Both the position numbers and the translations under genes were made by a program. Source: Treponema sp. Marseille-Q3903 (lineage in GTDB: Bacteria > Spirochaetota > Spirochaetia > Treponematales > Treponemataceae). From it: 64,000 nt of DNA. The notes beneath the pieces are model-generated. The model was given only the letters and a program-made list of their open reading frames with translations. It did not search any database and had not been told where the DNA came from. The stretch covers positions 62,001-126,000 of the forward strand of contig NZ_JACSEU010000001.1 in the NCBI RefSeq assembly GCF_014334335.1, in the 5' to 3' direction. This document shows, piece by piece, positions 44,767 to 55,441 of the stretch (position 1 is its first letter; the number at the start of each line of letters is the position of its first letter).

Positions 44767-46782
44767 TTATCCTTTTATAACTCTGAACGGAGCTGCCGGC
44801 AACAAATCACTTGAATATAGGTTTATTGGAGCCGGACTATTTGCCCACAGATAGCGAAGTTCTTTTAAGTTTTTGCAGCAGATTGGGATTGAAACTTCGA
44901 CGGTGTCATCGTTTTTGAGCTTTCCTGTTGTCTCAATTATAAAGTCATTGCCTTTTTTGCTGTAAAGCAAACTGAATCCGTAGACTTTTTTGTCTTTGCT
45001 TTCCGTATTCAAATCTGCAATTTTTCCGTCAACTTTGCAAGCCTTCAGAATTGAGTTTCCGCAGTCAAACCGAACGATGCACTTTAGCCTTTTGAATGTA
45101 CAGCTACAAACTTTAGGAGAAGCCGAAATATAACTTCGTCCATAAGCTACACGGAGTGCTTCAAGAGCGGCACGTGTTCCACAAGTCAATTTTTTTTCTG
45201 GATGAAGGTCATTCCATTCTCCGGCATCTATTGTAACTGCAAGCCCTGCATGCTCCGCTAAATCAACAGCGTCTGACTGAGCTTGTCTCATTTTTGCCCA
45301 TCCTCCGTCAAGCGATGCAACATCTTCATCGTTGCCGTCACTCCAGTTAGGAAGCTGCATTATCACAAACGGAAGTTCCTTTGCGCTATAAACAAATTTA
45401 CGCCTCCACAAATCAATCATTTTTTTGAGTATGCTTTTATATTCTTCCGACCTTTCGGCATCAGATTCACCTTGATACCATAAGACACCTGAAACAGTGC
45501 TTTTAAAGCACGGAGAAAGCATTGCGTTGTAAAGAGCTGTCGGCTGCCACTCAAAAAACGTCACTTCAGGACAATCGCGAATTTTTACATCAACTTTGAT
45601 TTTCCATTCCCCAATTAAGTCAATTTTTTCAGAATCTAGCGGCAACAAAGTTTGCTCGTGATTTTCAATATTGCGTGTAGCGGTTGGCTGAACAAAAACA
45701 TTTTCCGTAAAAATACAATACGGCTTTTCTTCATAAAATCTTATGCGTGAGTTGTGGTTGTTTAGCTGAATATGAGCTGATATGATGTTTTTACCTTCTT
45801 TCAGAATCTCAGGTGGAACTTCATAACGCCTCGGCGGATAGCAATACGAAGTCTCTCCTATCTTTATTCCGTTTATGTAAAATTTATCGGCATCTACGAT
45901 TGCCCCGAACCAAAGCCATGTTTTATGAGATTTGAAATTCTTTATCTGCTCCGAATCGAGTTCAATCGTTTTTTTTATCCAGACGAGCCCTGCACTGTCA
46001 AAATTTTTTACGATTCCCGGAATATTTACATTCTCCCATCCATCATCATCTTCAAAATCAGGCATCTTAGACTGCCCAAAAAGTTCTCTGTTCCACTTGT
46101 CTTGATTTTCTGCGATGTCTTTTTGCATAGCGGCAACATTGTCATCATTTTCAAAATATTCAAGCTTTTTTAGATATTTTGTTTTATCACCCATCTCAAA
46201 AAGCGCCTGCTTGCTCATCCACGCAGAAATTGGAGAGCCTCCCTGGCTCGCATTTATAATTCCGACAGGAACTCTTAGCTCTTCGGAAAGTTTTTTTGCA
46301 AAAAAGTAACCGGTGCCTGACATTGTCCCAATATGTTCAGGATTTGCACAAACCCATTGCGGATTTTCAACAGAATCTTGCTCTCCTTTGAAAGACCATT
46401 TGACAGGAATCGTAATCATCCTGATTTTTGAATTTTCGGGAAGCGCAAATTCTTCAGGATAAGAAAATTTCATTCTCTCCATTGGAAGCTGAGCGTTTGA
46501 CTGACCTGAAAGAACCCAGACTTCACCGACAAAAACATCTGTAAATTCAATTTTCTCTGATTCGCATTTCACAGTCATTGTAAAAGCGCCGCCTGCATTC
46601 CCAGGACAAAATTCAATTTTCCAGTCGCCTTCTTGAGTTGCTTTTGTGATGTATGTTATGTCGCGGAACTCCATGCTGATTTCTGAAAGTTCTTTTGCTG
46701 TACCATAAATGCAATTTATTTTGTTGCGTTGCAAAACCATTCCGGATGCATAAATCCCTTGAACTTTAAATGTTTTTTTCAT
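44767..46782 (-). CDS. Sialate O-acetylesterase family protein
   Basis: 671 residues without a signal peptide. The SGNH blocks of the sialic-acid 9-O-acetylesterase family are visible: VWVLSGQSNAQLPM (Ser nucleophile), IINASQGGSPISAWMS and VLWYQGESDAERSEEY, plus a late NDLHPEKK segment with the catalytic Asp/His. A jelly-roll insertion (about 240-400) lies between. It would remove acetyl groups from sialic acid or from plant polysaccharides such as acetyl-xylan; the cytoplasmic location favours imported sugars. A GAGG site precedes the ATG. Confidence 0.87.
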   Translation of the reverse strand: MKKTFKVQGIYASGMVLQRNKINCIYGTAKELSEISMEFRDITYITKATQEGDWKIEFCPGNAGGAFTMTVKCESEKIEFTDVFVGEVWVLSGQSNAQLPMERMKFSYPEEFALPENSKIRMITIPVKWSFKGEQDSVENPQWVCANPEHIGTMSGTGYFFAKKLSEELRVPVGIINASQGGSPISAWMSKQALFEMGDKTKYLKKLEYFENDDNVAAMQKDIAENQDKWNRELFGQSKMPDFEDDDGWENVNIPGIVKNFDSAGLVWIKKTIELDSEQIKNFKSHKTWLWFGAIVDADKFYINGIKIGETSYCYPPRRYEVPPEILKEGKNIISAHIQLNNHNSRIRFYEEKPYCIFTENVFVQPTATRNIENHEQTLLPLDSEKIDLIGEWKIKVDVKIRDCPEVTFFEWQPTALYNAMLSPCFKSTVSGVLWYQGESDAERSEEYKSILKKMIDLWRRKFVYSAKELPFVIMQLPNWSDGNDEDVASLDGGWAKMRQAQSDAVDLAEHAGLAVTIDAGEWNDLHPEKKLTCGTRAALEALRVAYGRSYISASPKVCSCTFKRLKCIVRFDCGNSILKACKVDGKIADLNTESKDKKVYGFSLLYSKKGNDFIIETTGKLKNDDTVEVSIPICCKNLKELRYLWANSPAPINLYSSDLLPAAPFRVIKG

Positions 46783-46883
46783 GCTTTCCTCACTCCAGCA
46801 AATTGATGATATGATTCGCCGTAACGATAATATTTTACTACAACATTTCGCTTTTTCTATCAGATTTTTTCTTATTTTCAGTA

Positions 46884-46913
46884 TATAATGTTACATCGGA
46901 AGTTGCCCGATGT
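46884..46913 (+). promoter_or_regulatory. -10 box and leader hairpin before the giant surface protein
   Basis: TATAAT at 46884-46889 without a clear -35. ACATCGG (46893-46899) and CCGATGT (46907-46913) form a 7-bp hairpin with a 7-base loop at the 5' end of the transcript. Confidence 0.35.
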
Positions 46914-46925
46914 TTTAAAACAGAT

Positions 46926-49900
46926 ATGCATAGTTATTTTAAAAATTATAGATTTTGTTTTTCCCATTCGACAAAAAAGCTCTGCACAAGCATTGCGATG
47001 ATCGCTCTGACATTTTGTGCATCCGCAGATATCTATTACACGTGGACAGGAGCGATTGACGAAACATGGACAACAGCCGGAAACTGGGATTATACAGACA
47101 CAAATGCAACCCCGCCGACTACTACATCAACGATTGTACCTGGAGCTTCAGACACATTAAAAATTCCGGTTACGGCAAACAAACCTGAAATTACGACATC
47201 TGTCACTGTCGGAGATATTGCGTTTTCACCCGGAGCCGTCTTAAAAATATCAGGGGCTTCCGGTTCTCTCACAGTTTCTCAGAATTTTGCTCTGGAAAAC
47301 ATAGATACGACCTCGAACGGCACAATCGTCGTCCCAGGCGGAATAACGCTATCATCATCGTCTAGCTTTCAAGCAGAAAACTTATCATTGACAATCTCGG
47401 GCACAAACACGCCCGCCACAGTCAAAGCGGCTTCACTTTCGATTGGAACAATCACCGCCACAACAAATAACACTCAAAATTTGATATTGGAATCGACTGC
47501 GACAACCGGAACTATATCGACGGGGCCAATTGGAACGGCAATCACAAAGTTTGATTCTGTAACATATAAATCTTCAGGCAATATAACATACACTTCATCA
47601 GACAACATTCAAGTCAATTCTTCGTCGTTAAAATTTATTTCGATAGCACCGTCTCCGCTTGGAAATATCGTGATTTCGGGCTTATCATATACAGGAAATT
47701 TGGAGCTACAAGGGCAGTCTCTCTCTCTTGATACACTTACTCTTTCCGGAGAACTCACCTTAAATCAGGCGGTAAACAAGCTCGTTTCATTAAGCGATAT
47801 TTCTGCCGGCGCCGTTCATTTCAGCACATCGAATAAACCGTCGTTTATAAATCTTAAGGGAAATATCATCATAAACGGGAACGGAGATTTTATAACTCCA
47901 ACATATCCGACACCGTCTGATGCTGCCGTCATAAATCTCACAGGAGGAACTGTAATTGATACAACATCGAGTTCTTCAAACGGAGATATAACTCTTTACG
48001 ACAATCTTACAGGAGGAACGCAAGACCTCACGATAAAAAACAAAGGTGTTTTTACATTAGCAGATGTTTCATCTGTGAATGATATAACACCGAGTCCCTC
48101 GCAAATCGGAAGTTTTTCACAAGAAGGTGATGGGACGAGCTCTGTCTCTGGAGATATCATCGCCTCAGGAACAATTTTGTTTGCAAAAGCAGTTGCCCTC
48201 TCCGGTGATGTAAAATTCACATCTGCCGGCACGACAACTTTTGAATCGGACATTTCCGGCTCTCATGATATTACGATTCAGGGAGATGCCGTTACATCGG
48301 GTACTGTTGAAATCAGCACGAACAGATTAAATGCTAAAGGAAATTTCACGAACACAGGAAACCTGACAAATAAAACAACGATAAATGCTGATAAAGATTT
48401 TACAAACAGCGGAACGTGGCTCACAGACACAAATGATAAAGTTATTTTTAATGGAGCTGGAAACCAGACATTCAACTCTGGAAACGGAACTTATTCAAGC
48501 GTGGAAGAGAATAAAACTTCTGGCTCGCTGACTATAAACGATAGCGCGAATGTGACGGCTTTTACAATAACAAACGCGACATCTACTGTTTTTGAAGACA
48601 ATCAAACGATTGGAACTCTTTCCCTTGCTTCCGGTGGAACAACAACTTTCAACGGTTTTGCAGAAATCACAACGCTTACAGACTATTCAACCAGCGGAGA
48701 CATTTCTTTCAACGCCGGAGGAATCATAAAGACAGACACAGTTTTCAATACAACAGGAACTTTGACTTTTGGAAGCTCCTCTGATACGTTTATTTTTGCG
48801 ACATCGTCGTCAGCAAACCCTGCAGATAAAAACATTACACACACAGCAGGACAGACAATAATCACAGGCACATTAAAGGGTGCAACACAAACGTTTGCGT
48901 CAACAAAGCTAAGTGGGACGCTTGATGCTGAAAACGCAGTGACAATTTCCACCGCAACAATCAACGGAGCTTCCACAATCAAAAGCAATTCAATAAATTT
49001 CATCGGAGCGATATCAGGGCTCGGCAAAGAACTCACGCTTGAAAGCACAGGAAGTTCTGCCAACATATCGATAAAAGATACATTGCTAAAAACTCTAACT
49101 TTCACAGCCCAGTCTCCAGCATCGACAACTTTGACTTTAACTGGCACATTGACAACGGCAGATACAATCACATTCCCGTATCCGACAACAATAGATGGAA
49201 CAATAATCTCGCAAAACGGAAACGCAGTTTTTAATTCTGCTCTCATTTTGGCGGCGGCTTCCACAATCGGAGATTCGACATACAGAACTCCGTTTATTGT
49301 CTCAAAAAACTCGACAGTAAATTTACAAAGCAGCGGCCTTTCACTCACCGGAAGCACACTTTTTCTCGGAAAGCTGAATGCCGCAAGCTCGTCGAGCGGA
49401 CTTTCTGTCGCTAAAGACTTTGTAATCAGTCATGCAACTGGAACAGATAAAACAGAAATCAACGCTCCTGTCATCGCGAAAAACATAGTTCTTTACAAAG
49501 GAGAGCTCGCCGCAAATGCAAACATGACATCGAGAAGCGACATAGTTTTATTCGGCTCAGCTTACGACGAAAAAGACCACATCTCTCAACTTCCTGGAAT
49601 CTACACGTATAAAAACGTACACAACAACACAGCTTACGATGCGGGAACACCGGCAAAACTTCCCAGCGGAGATTTTGTTCCGGCGTCTACAGACTACTCG
49701 GGAAAACTCACGACTAAAGCTGGAATAACGTTAGTTGCCGGCAAAAACTTTTATGCAAACGGGCTCTCTGCGCAAGATTCCTCTTCAACACCCGGAGACT
49801 GGACTCTTAAAATAAAATCAAATTACAACACCGACGCAAACTTTGCTCAAGCGTTCTACAGCGACTTTTCTTCATCTTCTTGTAAAGTAGAATGGGAAGG

Positions 49901-52900
49901 AAGTCCAGGAAAGATTGTCGCAGAGGGGTCCCTATATCCATCTGTAAAACCCGGTTATGAAACAGGCTGGGATTTAGACGACTTTTTTATCACCAGCGCA
50001 AATACTGTCGATGACAACGTTGTCAAAGTTGAGTTCAATCGCCACTTAAAAAATCTTGCATCTTATCTGAACAATCATATCGGATATATGAAAAGTTCTT
50101 CGTCGCCATTTGACGGAATATTCACAGATGCATCTTGCACAATTCCACTTGCGGCAACAGATGCTACCCCCCCTGTAACCCCTGTACGCACAGTATTCAT
50201 CCGCGCACCTGAGTCAGCAACGTGGAACACAGATGCAAATGGAACAGATGCAGGCAAACCGATTTCAACCGACAAAAAAGGTGTTCACAAAGATGTAATA
50301 CCATATCTCGACATACCTCGCAACACGAGCGAATACACATATTTTATCACGGACCTGTATGGAAAAAGGCTTGCCCACTATCACGCATCCGGACTTTCGT
50401 CAAACGCTGTTTATTCAAATGTCACAGATGGGTGTGCACCTGTCCTTGTAAAAGTCAGAACAGGTCAAGAAATTCACAGAGATTATGATTCTTTAACAGG
50501 TGAATCTTGCCAGCCTTCTTACGACGCACACAATTTCATCGAATTCCGTTACTCAGAAGAAGTAAACTTCGGCGACAAAACAGGACTTTTAAATCCCGCT
50601 CTGAACAATTTCAACAATACAAACTTAAATGCCCGGATTTGGCTTCCTGCATCTGCCGCAACTGTAAACCCTACAACACATTTTGCGGATACGCAAAACG
50701 TCCGCGTAAACGACAAGTTCGGCGTATCAGTGACAGACATAACATCAGATGCCTCATTCGGGTTTACGCTGCTCGGTCTCGGTCAGATAGAAAAAGGTCA
50801 AATCTACACAGGATCCGCAGGTGCGCCAAACAAATACACAAACGCTTTGTACAGACCAGACAAACATTCTATCAGGCTCTCAATTGCAGGTTGGACAGAC
50901 GGAATAACATCTGACAGAAATGGATTTACATATAAAAACTGGAAAGGCTATATAGAAAAAGCAGTTCTTCCGTCAGGATCTGTCACAACAAACGCACTTT
51001 ATTATAATCTGATAACAGATTTAAAAGGCAACAATCAGGGCGATTCAAAAATTGCAATTTCAGTAGATTCCACTCAATCAGGCTTATACGGAAAGTGGGA
51101 TACGTCGGAGCCTATTTTTGCGCCATTTACTAAAATGAATCAAACAGGCTCATCTTTGTATCACGAAGCAGTTGGAAACACAACAGGTTCTGGCTCAACG
51201 TTAGATAAAATCGAATTCCACTTTTTCGACAACGCAGTTCCCGACAGCGCAGATTACTCTTGGATTACAGAGCAAGGCTGGAGTAAAGCAAACAAAAAGG
51301 ATGAGCTTTATAAAACTTACTCATACAGTGCAGATATTTTCGGCGGCTCGCGGCAGTTTGCAGATGACCCGTCAACAAGGACATCAGGGGGAATTCGATT
51401 TTGCTCGATTGTAAATATTTCAGGAGCGTTCAAATACATTGCCGGCAACACCGACAGCGCAATCCCGACAAAACCTTTTGTTCCAAATCCGAATGCAGTT
51501 TATCCGGGTGCAAAAGCGGCTTTGTTTACAGGCTCTTCTGCAACAAGGCGTTCAGCTGACGTTCTTGACGGGCTTTATTTTGGACTTAAACTCTCGGAGA
51601 TGAATTACCCGACAAACACATCTTTTGTAATCTCTTACGATGAAACTCAAGGTTATGCGACAGACCTTGCAGGCAACAGATTGCGTTCTGCAAAAATCAA
51701 GACAATCGACCGCACGCCTCCTTCAATCGACATGACTCTTGCGTCAATAAACCAAAATGAAATTACAATTGTATTCGTAAAAAATCTCGAGACAAATAAT
51801 ATAAAATACATTGTTGGAGGACTGCAGCACAATTTTACAATCCCGTTTGCCCAATTAATCACAAAATGCTTTAAAATCATCGAGATAGATTCGACAGGCA
51901 ATTTTACAAGAAACAATGCTTCTTCTCTAATTATTGACGAATCAGTTCCTGCAAAAATAAAACACATAACAAGTGAAAAATCAGGCAAAGCTTTTACGGC
52001 AATAACGCTTGCAACAAACCGCAAAATCACTTTTGAAGACTTAAAAAATTATACTCTGCAGCTGACAGGACCTTCAGATGCCGGTTTTGCAAACAATTAT
52101 TCATTCGACCCTGTTACGAACATATTCAGTGCTGTAACATTCATTCAAGATACTTTTGGCAACTTCTTACCGATTTATTCGGCGCACTCGCTTTCTGATT
52201 TTGCAATCAATTCAGTCAATCCGCTATACGCATATCCGTCTGATATAAAAGCCGACGATGAAAAATTATTTGGCGGAGTATATGAAAAAGGAACGTGGGC
52301 AGTACATGACTGGAACGCAGACCAACAAAACTACGGAACTCTTCCTGTAGCTCATTCTTTTGACATAGTTGCAGAACACTGTGATGGAGTAGAAGAAACA
52401 AGAATGTATATTTCTGCAAATCCGATTTCTTCCTCTTTATCAACTCAGATAAATGAAGATTTGAATTTAAATCTCCGTGTATGGTTACCGAACATCTTTG
52501 GGTCAAGCGTCCCTGCCTGCCCTGCCATTGCGCCGATAGACAACCCTGCCTCAAATTTTTTCACGATTGAGCCAGAGCAAACAGATATCCCAAATCGAAT
52601 AACATACAAAGCTCCTTTAAGTCTTGTAAACAACTGGACAAGCGGTCAACAAGTTTCATTCCTATTCAGCATTTTAGATGCACACAAGAATCCTGTTGCA
52701 ATTTATAATTCGCCGTTTTATGATGTTTCAAACAATAAATACGACCTCACAAAAAGCCAAAAAATACCATTGTTTGCACTACGGCTCGCCGACAGTTCTG
52801 ACATATTATCCCTTGATTTGTGGTCTGTAAAACTAAAATCATCTACAAGTCAGAGAGGTGGAATAACGATTTTGAACAATGTCATAAACGTCACAAACGG

Positions 52901-53138
52901 TGAAAAAGTAACTTTAAAAGTAAATCTACCATCGGACGGGAAATTAAATGTAATAATCACCACCCTTGATGGCAACGTCATCAAATATCTTGCACGTGGT
53001 CAAACAAATGCAGGCGAACACTTGTACACATGGGACGGCAAAAATACAAACGGAAACAATGTCGCACGAGGAATGTATTTTATACGAGTGACTGGAATCG
53101 GAATAGATGAAACGCGAAAAATAATGGTTGTAAAATAA
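46926..53138 (+). CDS. Giant secreted surface protein with FlgD-like C-terminal domain
   Basis: 2070 residues. An N-terminal signal sequence (ends near FCASA, residue 35) is followed by a WTTAGNWDY motif typical of autotransporter-associated and other beta-helix surface proteins. Residues about 60-950 are Thr/Ser/Gly/Asn-rich with short repeating strands (TLTLTGTLTTADTITF type), consistent with a long right-handed beta-helix. From about 1050 the sequence changes to globular, aromatic-rich domains. The last 85 residues form a FlgD Ig-like domain (GEHLYTWDGKNTNGNNVARGMYFIRVTG) ending RKIMVVK, much like a type A C-terminal sorting domain. No C-terminal autotransporter barrel is present. Probably an adhesin or surface-layer component. 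No Shine-Dalgarno site is visible. Confidence 0.8.
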   Translation: MHSYFKNYRFCFSHSTKKLCTSIAMIALTFCASADIYYTWTGAIDETWTTAGNWDYTDTNATPPTTTSTIVPGASDTLKIPVTANKPEITTSVTVGDIAFSPGAVLKISGASGSLTVSQNFALENIDTTSNGTIVVPGGITLSSSSSFQAENLSLTISGTNTPATVKAASLSIGTITATTNNTQNLILESTATTGTISTGPIGTAITKFDSVTYKSSGNITYTSSDNIQVNSSSLKFISIAPSPLGNIVISGLSYTGNLELQGQSLSLDTLTLSGELTLNQAVNKLVSLSDISAGAVHFSTSNKPSFINLKGNIIINGNGDFITPTYPTPSDAAVINLTGGTVIDTTSSSSNGDITLYDNLTGGTQDLTIKNKGVFTLADVSSVNDITPSPSQIGSFSQEGDGTSSVSGDIIASGTILFAKAVALSGDVKFTSAGTTTFESDISGSHDITIQGDAVTSGTVEISTNRLNAKGNFTNTGNLTNKTTINADKDFTNSGTWLTDTNDKVIFNGAGNQTFNSGNGTYSSVEENKTSGSLTINDSANVTAFTITNATSTVFEDNQTIGTLSLASGGTTTFNGFAEITTLTDYSTSGDISFNAGGIIKTDTVFNTTGTLTFGSSSDTFIFATSSSANPADKNITHTAGQTIITGTLKGATQTFASTKLSGTLDAENAVTISTATINGASTIKSNSINFIGAISGLGKELTLESTGSSANISIKDTLLKTLTFTAQSPASTTLTLTGTLTTADTITFPYPTTIDGTIISQNGNAVFNSALILAAASTIGDSTYRTPFIVSKNSTVNLQSSGLSLTGSTLFLGKLNAASSSSGLSVAKDFVISHATGTDKTEINAPVIAKNIVLYKGELAANANMTSRSDIVLFGSAYDEKDHISQLPGIYTYKNVHNNTAYDAGTPAKLPSGDFVPASTDYSGKLTTKAGITLVAGKNFYANGLSAQDSSSTPGDWTLKIKSNYNTDANFAQAFYSDFSSSSCKVEWEGSPGKIVAEGSLYPSVKPGYETGWDLDDFFITSANTVDDNVVKVEFNRHLKNLASYLNNHIGYMKSSSSPFDGIFTDASCTIPLAATDATPPVTPVRTVFIRAPESATWNTDANGTDAGKPISTDKKGVHKDVIPYLDIPRNTSEYTYFITDLYGKRLAHYHASGLSSNAVYSNVTDGCAPVLVKVRTGQEIHRDYDSLTGESCQPSYDAHNFIEFRYSEEVNFGDKTGLLNPALNNFNNTNLNARIWLPASAATVNPTTHFADTQNVRVNDKFGVSVTDITSDASFGFTLLGLGQIEKGQIYTGSAGAPNKYTNALYRPDKHSIRLSIAGWTDGITSDRNGFTYKNWKGYIEKAVLPSGSVTTNALYYNLITDLKGNNQGDSKIAISVDSTQSGLYGKWDTSEPIFAPFTKMNQTGSSLYHEAVGNTTGSGSTLDKIEFHFFDNAVPDSADYSWITEQGWSKANKKDELYKTYSYSADIFGGSRQFADDPSTRTSGGIRFCSIVNISGAFKYIAGNTDSAIPTKPFVPNPNAVYPGAKAALFTGSSATRRSADVLDGLYFGLKLSEMNYPTNTSFVISYDETQGYATDLAGNRLRSAKIKTIDRTPPSIDMTLASINQNEITIVFVKNLETNNIKYIVGGLQHNFTIPFAQLITKCFKIIEIDSTGNFTRNNASSLIIDESVPAKIKHITSEKSGKAFTAITLATNRKITFEDLKNYTLQLTGPSDAGFANNYSFDPVTNIFSAVTFIQDTFGNFLPIYSAHSLSDFAINSVNPLYAYPSDIKADDEKLFGGVYEKGTWAVHDWNADQQNYGTLPVAHSFDIVAEHCDGVEETRMYISANPISSSLSTQINEDLNLNLRVWLPNIFGSSVPACPAIAPIDNPASNFFTIEPEQTDIPNRITYKAPLSLVNNWTSGQQVSFLFSILDAHKNPVAIYNSPFYDVSNNKYDLTKSQKIPLFALRLADSSDILSLDLWSVKLKSSTSQRGGITILNNVINVTNGEKVTLKVNLPSDGKLNVIITTLDGNVIKYLARGQTNAGEHLYTWDGKNTNGNNVARGMYFIRVTGIGIDETRKIMVVK

Positions 53139-53183
53139 CAAATGCTCCGCATTCATAGTTTTATACATAGCCATTGTTTTGTA

Positions 53184-53212
53184 TTGTATCACCGTAAAAA
53201 AAATCGTATACT
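53184..53212 (+). promoter_or_regulatory. Promoter giving a predicted leaderless pilZ mRNA
   Basis: TTGTAT (53184-53189), 17-bp spacer, TATACT (53207-53212), then seven bases to the ATG at 53220. No ribosome site fits between. Confidence 0.65.
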
Positions 53213-53219
53213 TTAACAC

Positions 53220-53576
53220 ATGGAAAAAGAAAACCGCAAAAGCCCACGGTATGAAGAAATCGGTCGCATATTTGCTCCTGAGCTATGCACACTTCCAGGT
53301 ATTCTCGATGACATAAGCGCCACCGGCTGTAAGCTTCATTACTCTTTCCCTGTTGTAGTCGATTTGGAAAATGAATATGAAATAAAAATTCAGCCTCTGC
53401 ACAACTCCGACAATAATCCGCTCAATTTAATTTGTGTCCCGCAGTGGGTTAAAGAACAACACGACAACACTTTTATCGGTTTTAAGATTTTGTATTCTCC
53501 GGATGCTTCGCGCCTAAACGATTTTATTCAGCATCTGCAAAACCTATCTAAAAACGACATTCCGGATATCATCTAA
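53220..53576 (+). CDS. PilZ-domain c-di-GMP-binding protein
   Basis: 118 residues consisting of a single PilZ domain. The c-di-GMP motif parts RKSPRYEE (RxxxR-like) and DISATGCK (D/NxSxxG) are present in order, followed by the beta-barrel strands (FIGFKILYS). It probably acts as a small c-di-GMP receptor controlling motility or envelope behaviour. It is cotranscribed with the RlmM-like gene three bases downstream. Confidence 0.8.
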   Translation: MEKENRKSPRYEEIGRIFAPELCTLPGILDDISATGCKLHYSFPVVVDLENEYEIKIQPLHNSDNNPLNLICVPQWVKEQHDNTFIGFKILYSPDASRLNDFIQHLQNLSKNDIPDII

Positions 53577-53579
53577 CTT

Positions 53580-54542
53580 ATGAAAATCGCATTTTTATCA
53601 TTTCCTGAGATGAAAGAGATTTTGCTTTCAGAACTGCGAGGACGATTTGGGATAACACAAAAACCGACGGAAAATTACGGAGACTTAATTTATTTTGAAG
53701 ATTTAGCAATCCCTAAAAATTTTTCAAAAGTTATCCCCTATTGGGCACGCACTGTGATGCTTGAGCCGATTTTTGTCACATTTAATACAATCTCCGAAGC
53801 TGCAACTAAATTAAAACAGATTCAAAGAAACTGGGCGCCGTATCAGTACACATGTTTTCGCCGTTCACAGCTGATTCAGGAAAAACTGCCATACATAAAC
53901 CTTAAAGATAAAAAATTTCCGGTGACAATTCCTCAAAGTCCAATCGGTCTATATACTCTGATAGATGAGCACAACATGATTGCAAGCGCAAAAACATCAA
54001 GTTGCCTTCCGGCAGGGACAATCCATTTCATCGAAGATCACGATAACCCACCAAGCCGCGCATATCTGAAAATCCAAGAAAGTTTGACAATTGCTAATTT
54101 GCTAAACGGCACGGGATTGCCGCACAAAGGGCAAATGTGCTTTGAAGCGGGAGCTTCACCCGGCGGTTGGACATGGGTTTTGGTGAATCTCGGAGCAAAA
54201 GTGTTCGCTGTAGACCGTGCAGAACTAGCTTCTGAATTGATGAAAAATCCTTTAGTAAAGTTTCAGGCACACGACGCATTTAGCCTCAAACCTGACGACA
54301 TCGAAAAAGAAAATGGAAAAATAGACTGGGTGTTCAGCGACGTAATCTGCTATCCCGAACGGCTTTTGCAGTGGATAAATATGTGGCTCGAATACAATCC
54401 CGAATTAAACATGATATGCACAATAAAAATGCAGGGCGATATAGACTGGCAGCTAGTAAAAAAGTTTGAAGAAATTAATGGCAGCAAAATTGTGCATTTA
54501 AACTACAACAAACACGAATTAACTTGGATCCACACAAGATAA
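53580..54542 (+). CDS. RlmM-like FtsJ-type rRNA methyltransferase
   Basis: 320 residues. An N-terminal THUMP-like part (about 1-150) is followed by a RrmJ-fold domain. SAM motif CFEAGASPGGWTWVLVNLG, motif with acidic residue VFAVDRAEL, catalytic Asp in DWVFSDVICYP and Lys in MICTIKMQGD give the KDKE layout of 2'-O-methyltransferases. The combination resembles RlmM (23S C2498). It lacks its own Shine-Dalgarno site and starts three bases after the PilZ gene. Confidence 0.8.
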   Translation: MKIAFLSFPEMKEILLSELRGRFGITQKPTENYGDLIYFEDLAIPKNFSKVIPYWARTVMLEPIFVTFNTISEAATKLKQIQRNWAPYQYTCFRRSQLIQEKLPYINLKDKKFPVTIPQSPIGLYTLIDEHNMIASAKTSSCLPAGTIHFIEDHDNPPSRAYLKIQESLTIANLLNGTGLPHKGQMCFEAGASPGGWTWVLVNLGAKVFAVDRAELASELMKNPLVKFQAHDAFSLKPDDIEKENGKIDWVFSDVICYPERLLQWINMWLEYNPELNMICTIKMQGDIDWQLVKKFEEINGSKIVHLNYNKHELTWIHTR

Positions 54543-54649
54543 GCGAATCAAAAAATCTGATTTTAAATATCATTAATTACAGTATCACAATCAATATAAG
54601 TCGATTTTTTTCTTTTAAATGATATAATCAAAAAAACGAGGTTTAGATT

Positions 54650-55441
54650 ATGAATAAGTTAGGTTTTATCGGAATGGGAAACATGGCGCAGGCGCTTGCA
54701 ACAGGTTTTATCAAGTCAGGAAAAATCAAGCCATCTGACATTTTTGCGTATGCTCCGCATTTAGAAAAACTGAAGGAAAATGCAAAAAAAATCGGATTTA
54801 CACCGGTAGACTCTTTGGATGCGCTCGTTGATTCTTCAGATACAATACTGATTGCGTGCAAACCGTACCAGATTGAAGATGTGATTTCACAAATCAAACA
54901 CAAACTCGTCGGCAAAGCCGTTATCTCAATCGCTTTAGGCTGGGATTTCGCAAAATATTATAGAATTCTTGGTAATGAAGTTCGGATTCAGTTTGTAATG
55001 CCGAATACTCCTGCTATGACCGGCGAAGGCGTTATGCTTTTTGAACAGAACAATTCTCTAGGCAAAGATGAACGCATGCAAATCATGGATTTATTTACTT
55101 CTGTTGGAATCGTCGAAGAACTTCCAACAAATTTGATGGGAATCGGCGGTGCAATCACAGGATGCGGTCCGGCTTTTGTAGATTTAATGATAGAAGCTTA
55201 CGCAGATGCAGCTGTAAAATATGGGATTCCAAGAAAAGATTCGTATCGGCTTGTCTCGCAGATGATTTTAGGTTCTGCAAAATTGTGCCTTGAAGCAGGC
55301 GAACACCCTGCAGTTTTAAAAGATAACGTCTGTTCTCCAGGCGGCTCAACTATATGCGGAGTTACAACTCTTGAAGAAAAAGGCTTTAGAAATGCGTGCA
55401 TTTCTTCAATCGACGCAATAATGAACAAAAAAACAAACTGA
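54650..55441 (+). CDS. proC: Pyrroline-5-carboxylate reductase
   Basis: 263 residues. The NADPH-binding site is LGFIGMGNMAQALATGFI. The C-terminal signature GPAFVDLMIEAYADAAVKYGIPR and CSPGGSTICGVTTLEEKGFR are complete. It makes the last step of proline synthesis. A TATAAT lies at 54623-54628 and a GAGG ribosome site eight bases before the ATG. Degenerate 20-bp repeats start right after its stop codon. Confidence 0.95.
   Translation: MNKLGFIGMGNMAQALATGFIKSGKIKPSDIFAYAPHLEKLKENAKKIGFTPVDSLDALVDSSDTILIACKPYQIEDVISQIKHKLVGKAVISIALGWDFAKYYRILGNEVRIQFVMPNTPAMTGEGVMLFEQNNSLGKDERMQIMDLFTSVGIVEELPTNLMGIGGAITGCGPAFVDLMIEAYADAAVKYGIPRKDSYRLVSQMILGSAKLCLEAGEHPAVLKDNVCSPGGSTICGVTTLEEKGFRNACISSIDAIMNKKTN

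Noticed and set aside
48683-49357. A 224-codon antisense frame inside the giant surface protein gene
   Set aside because: It mirrors Thr/Ser-rich repeat codons of the sense gene and has no start context or recognisable domain. It is a composition shadow.
53139-53219. Small hairpin AATGC/GCATT after the giant gene
   Set aside because: Five base pairs without a T-run; too weak for a terminator.
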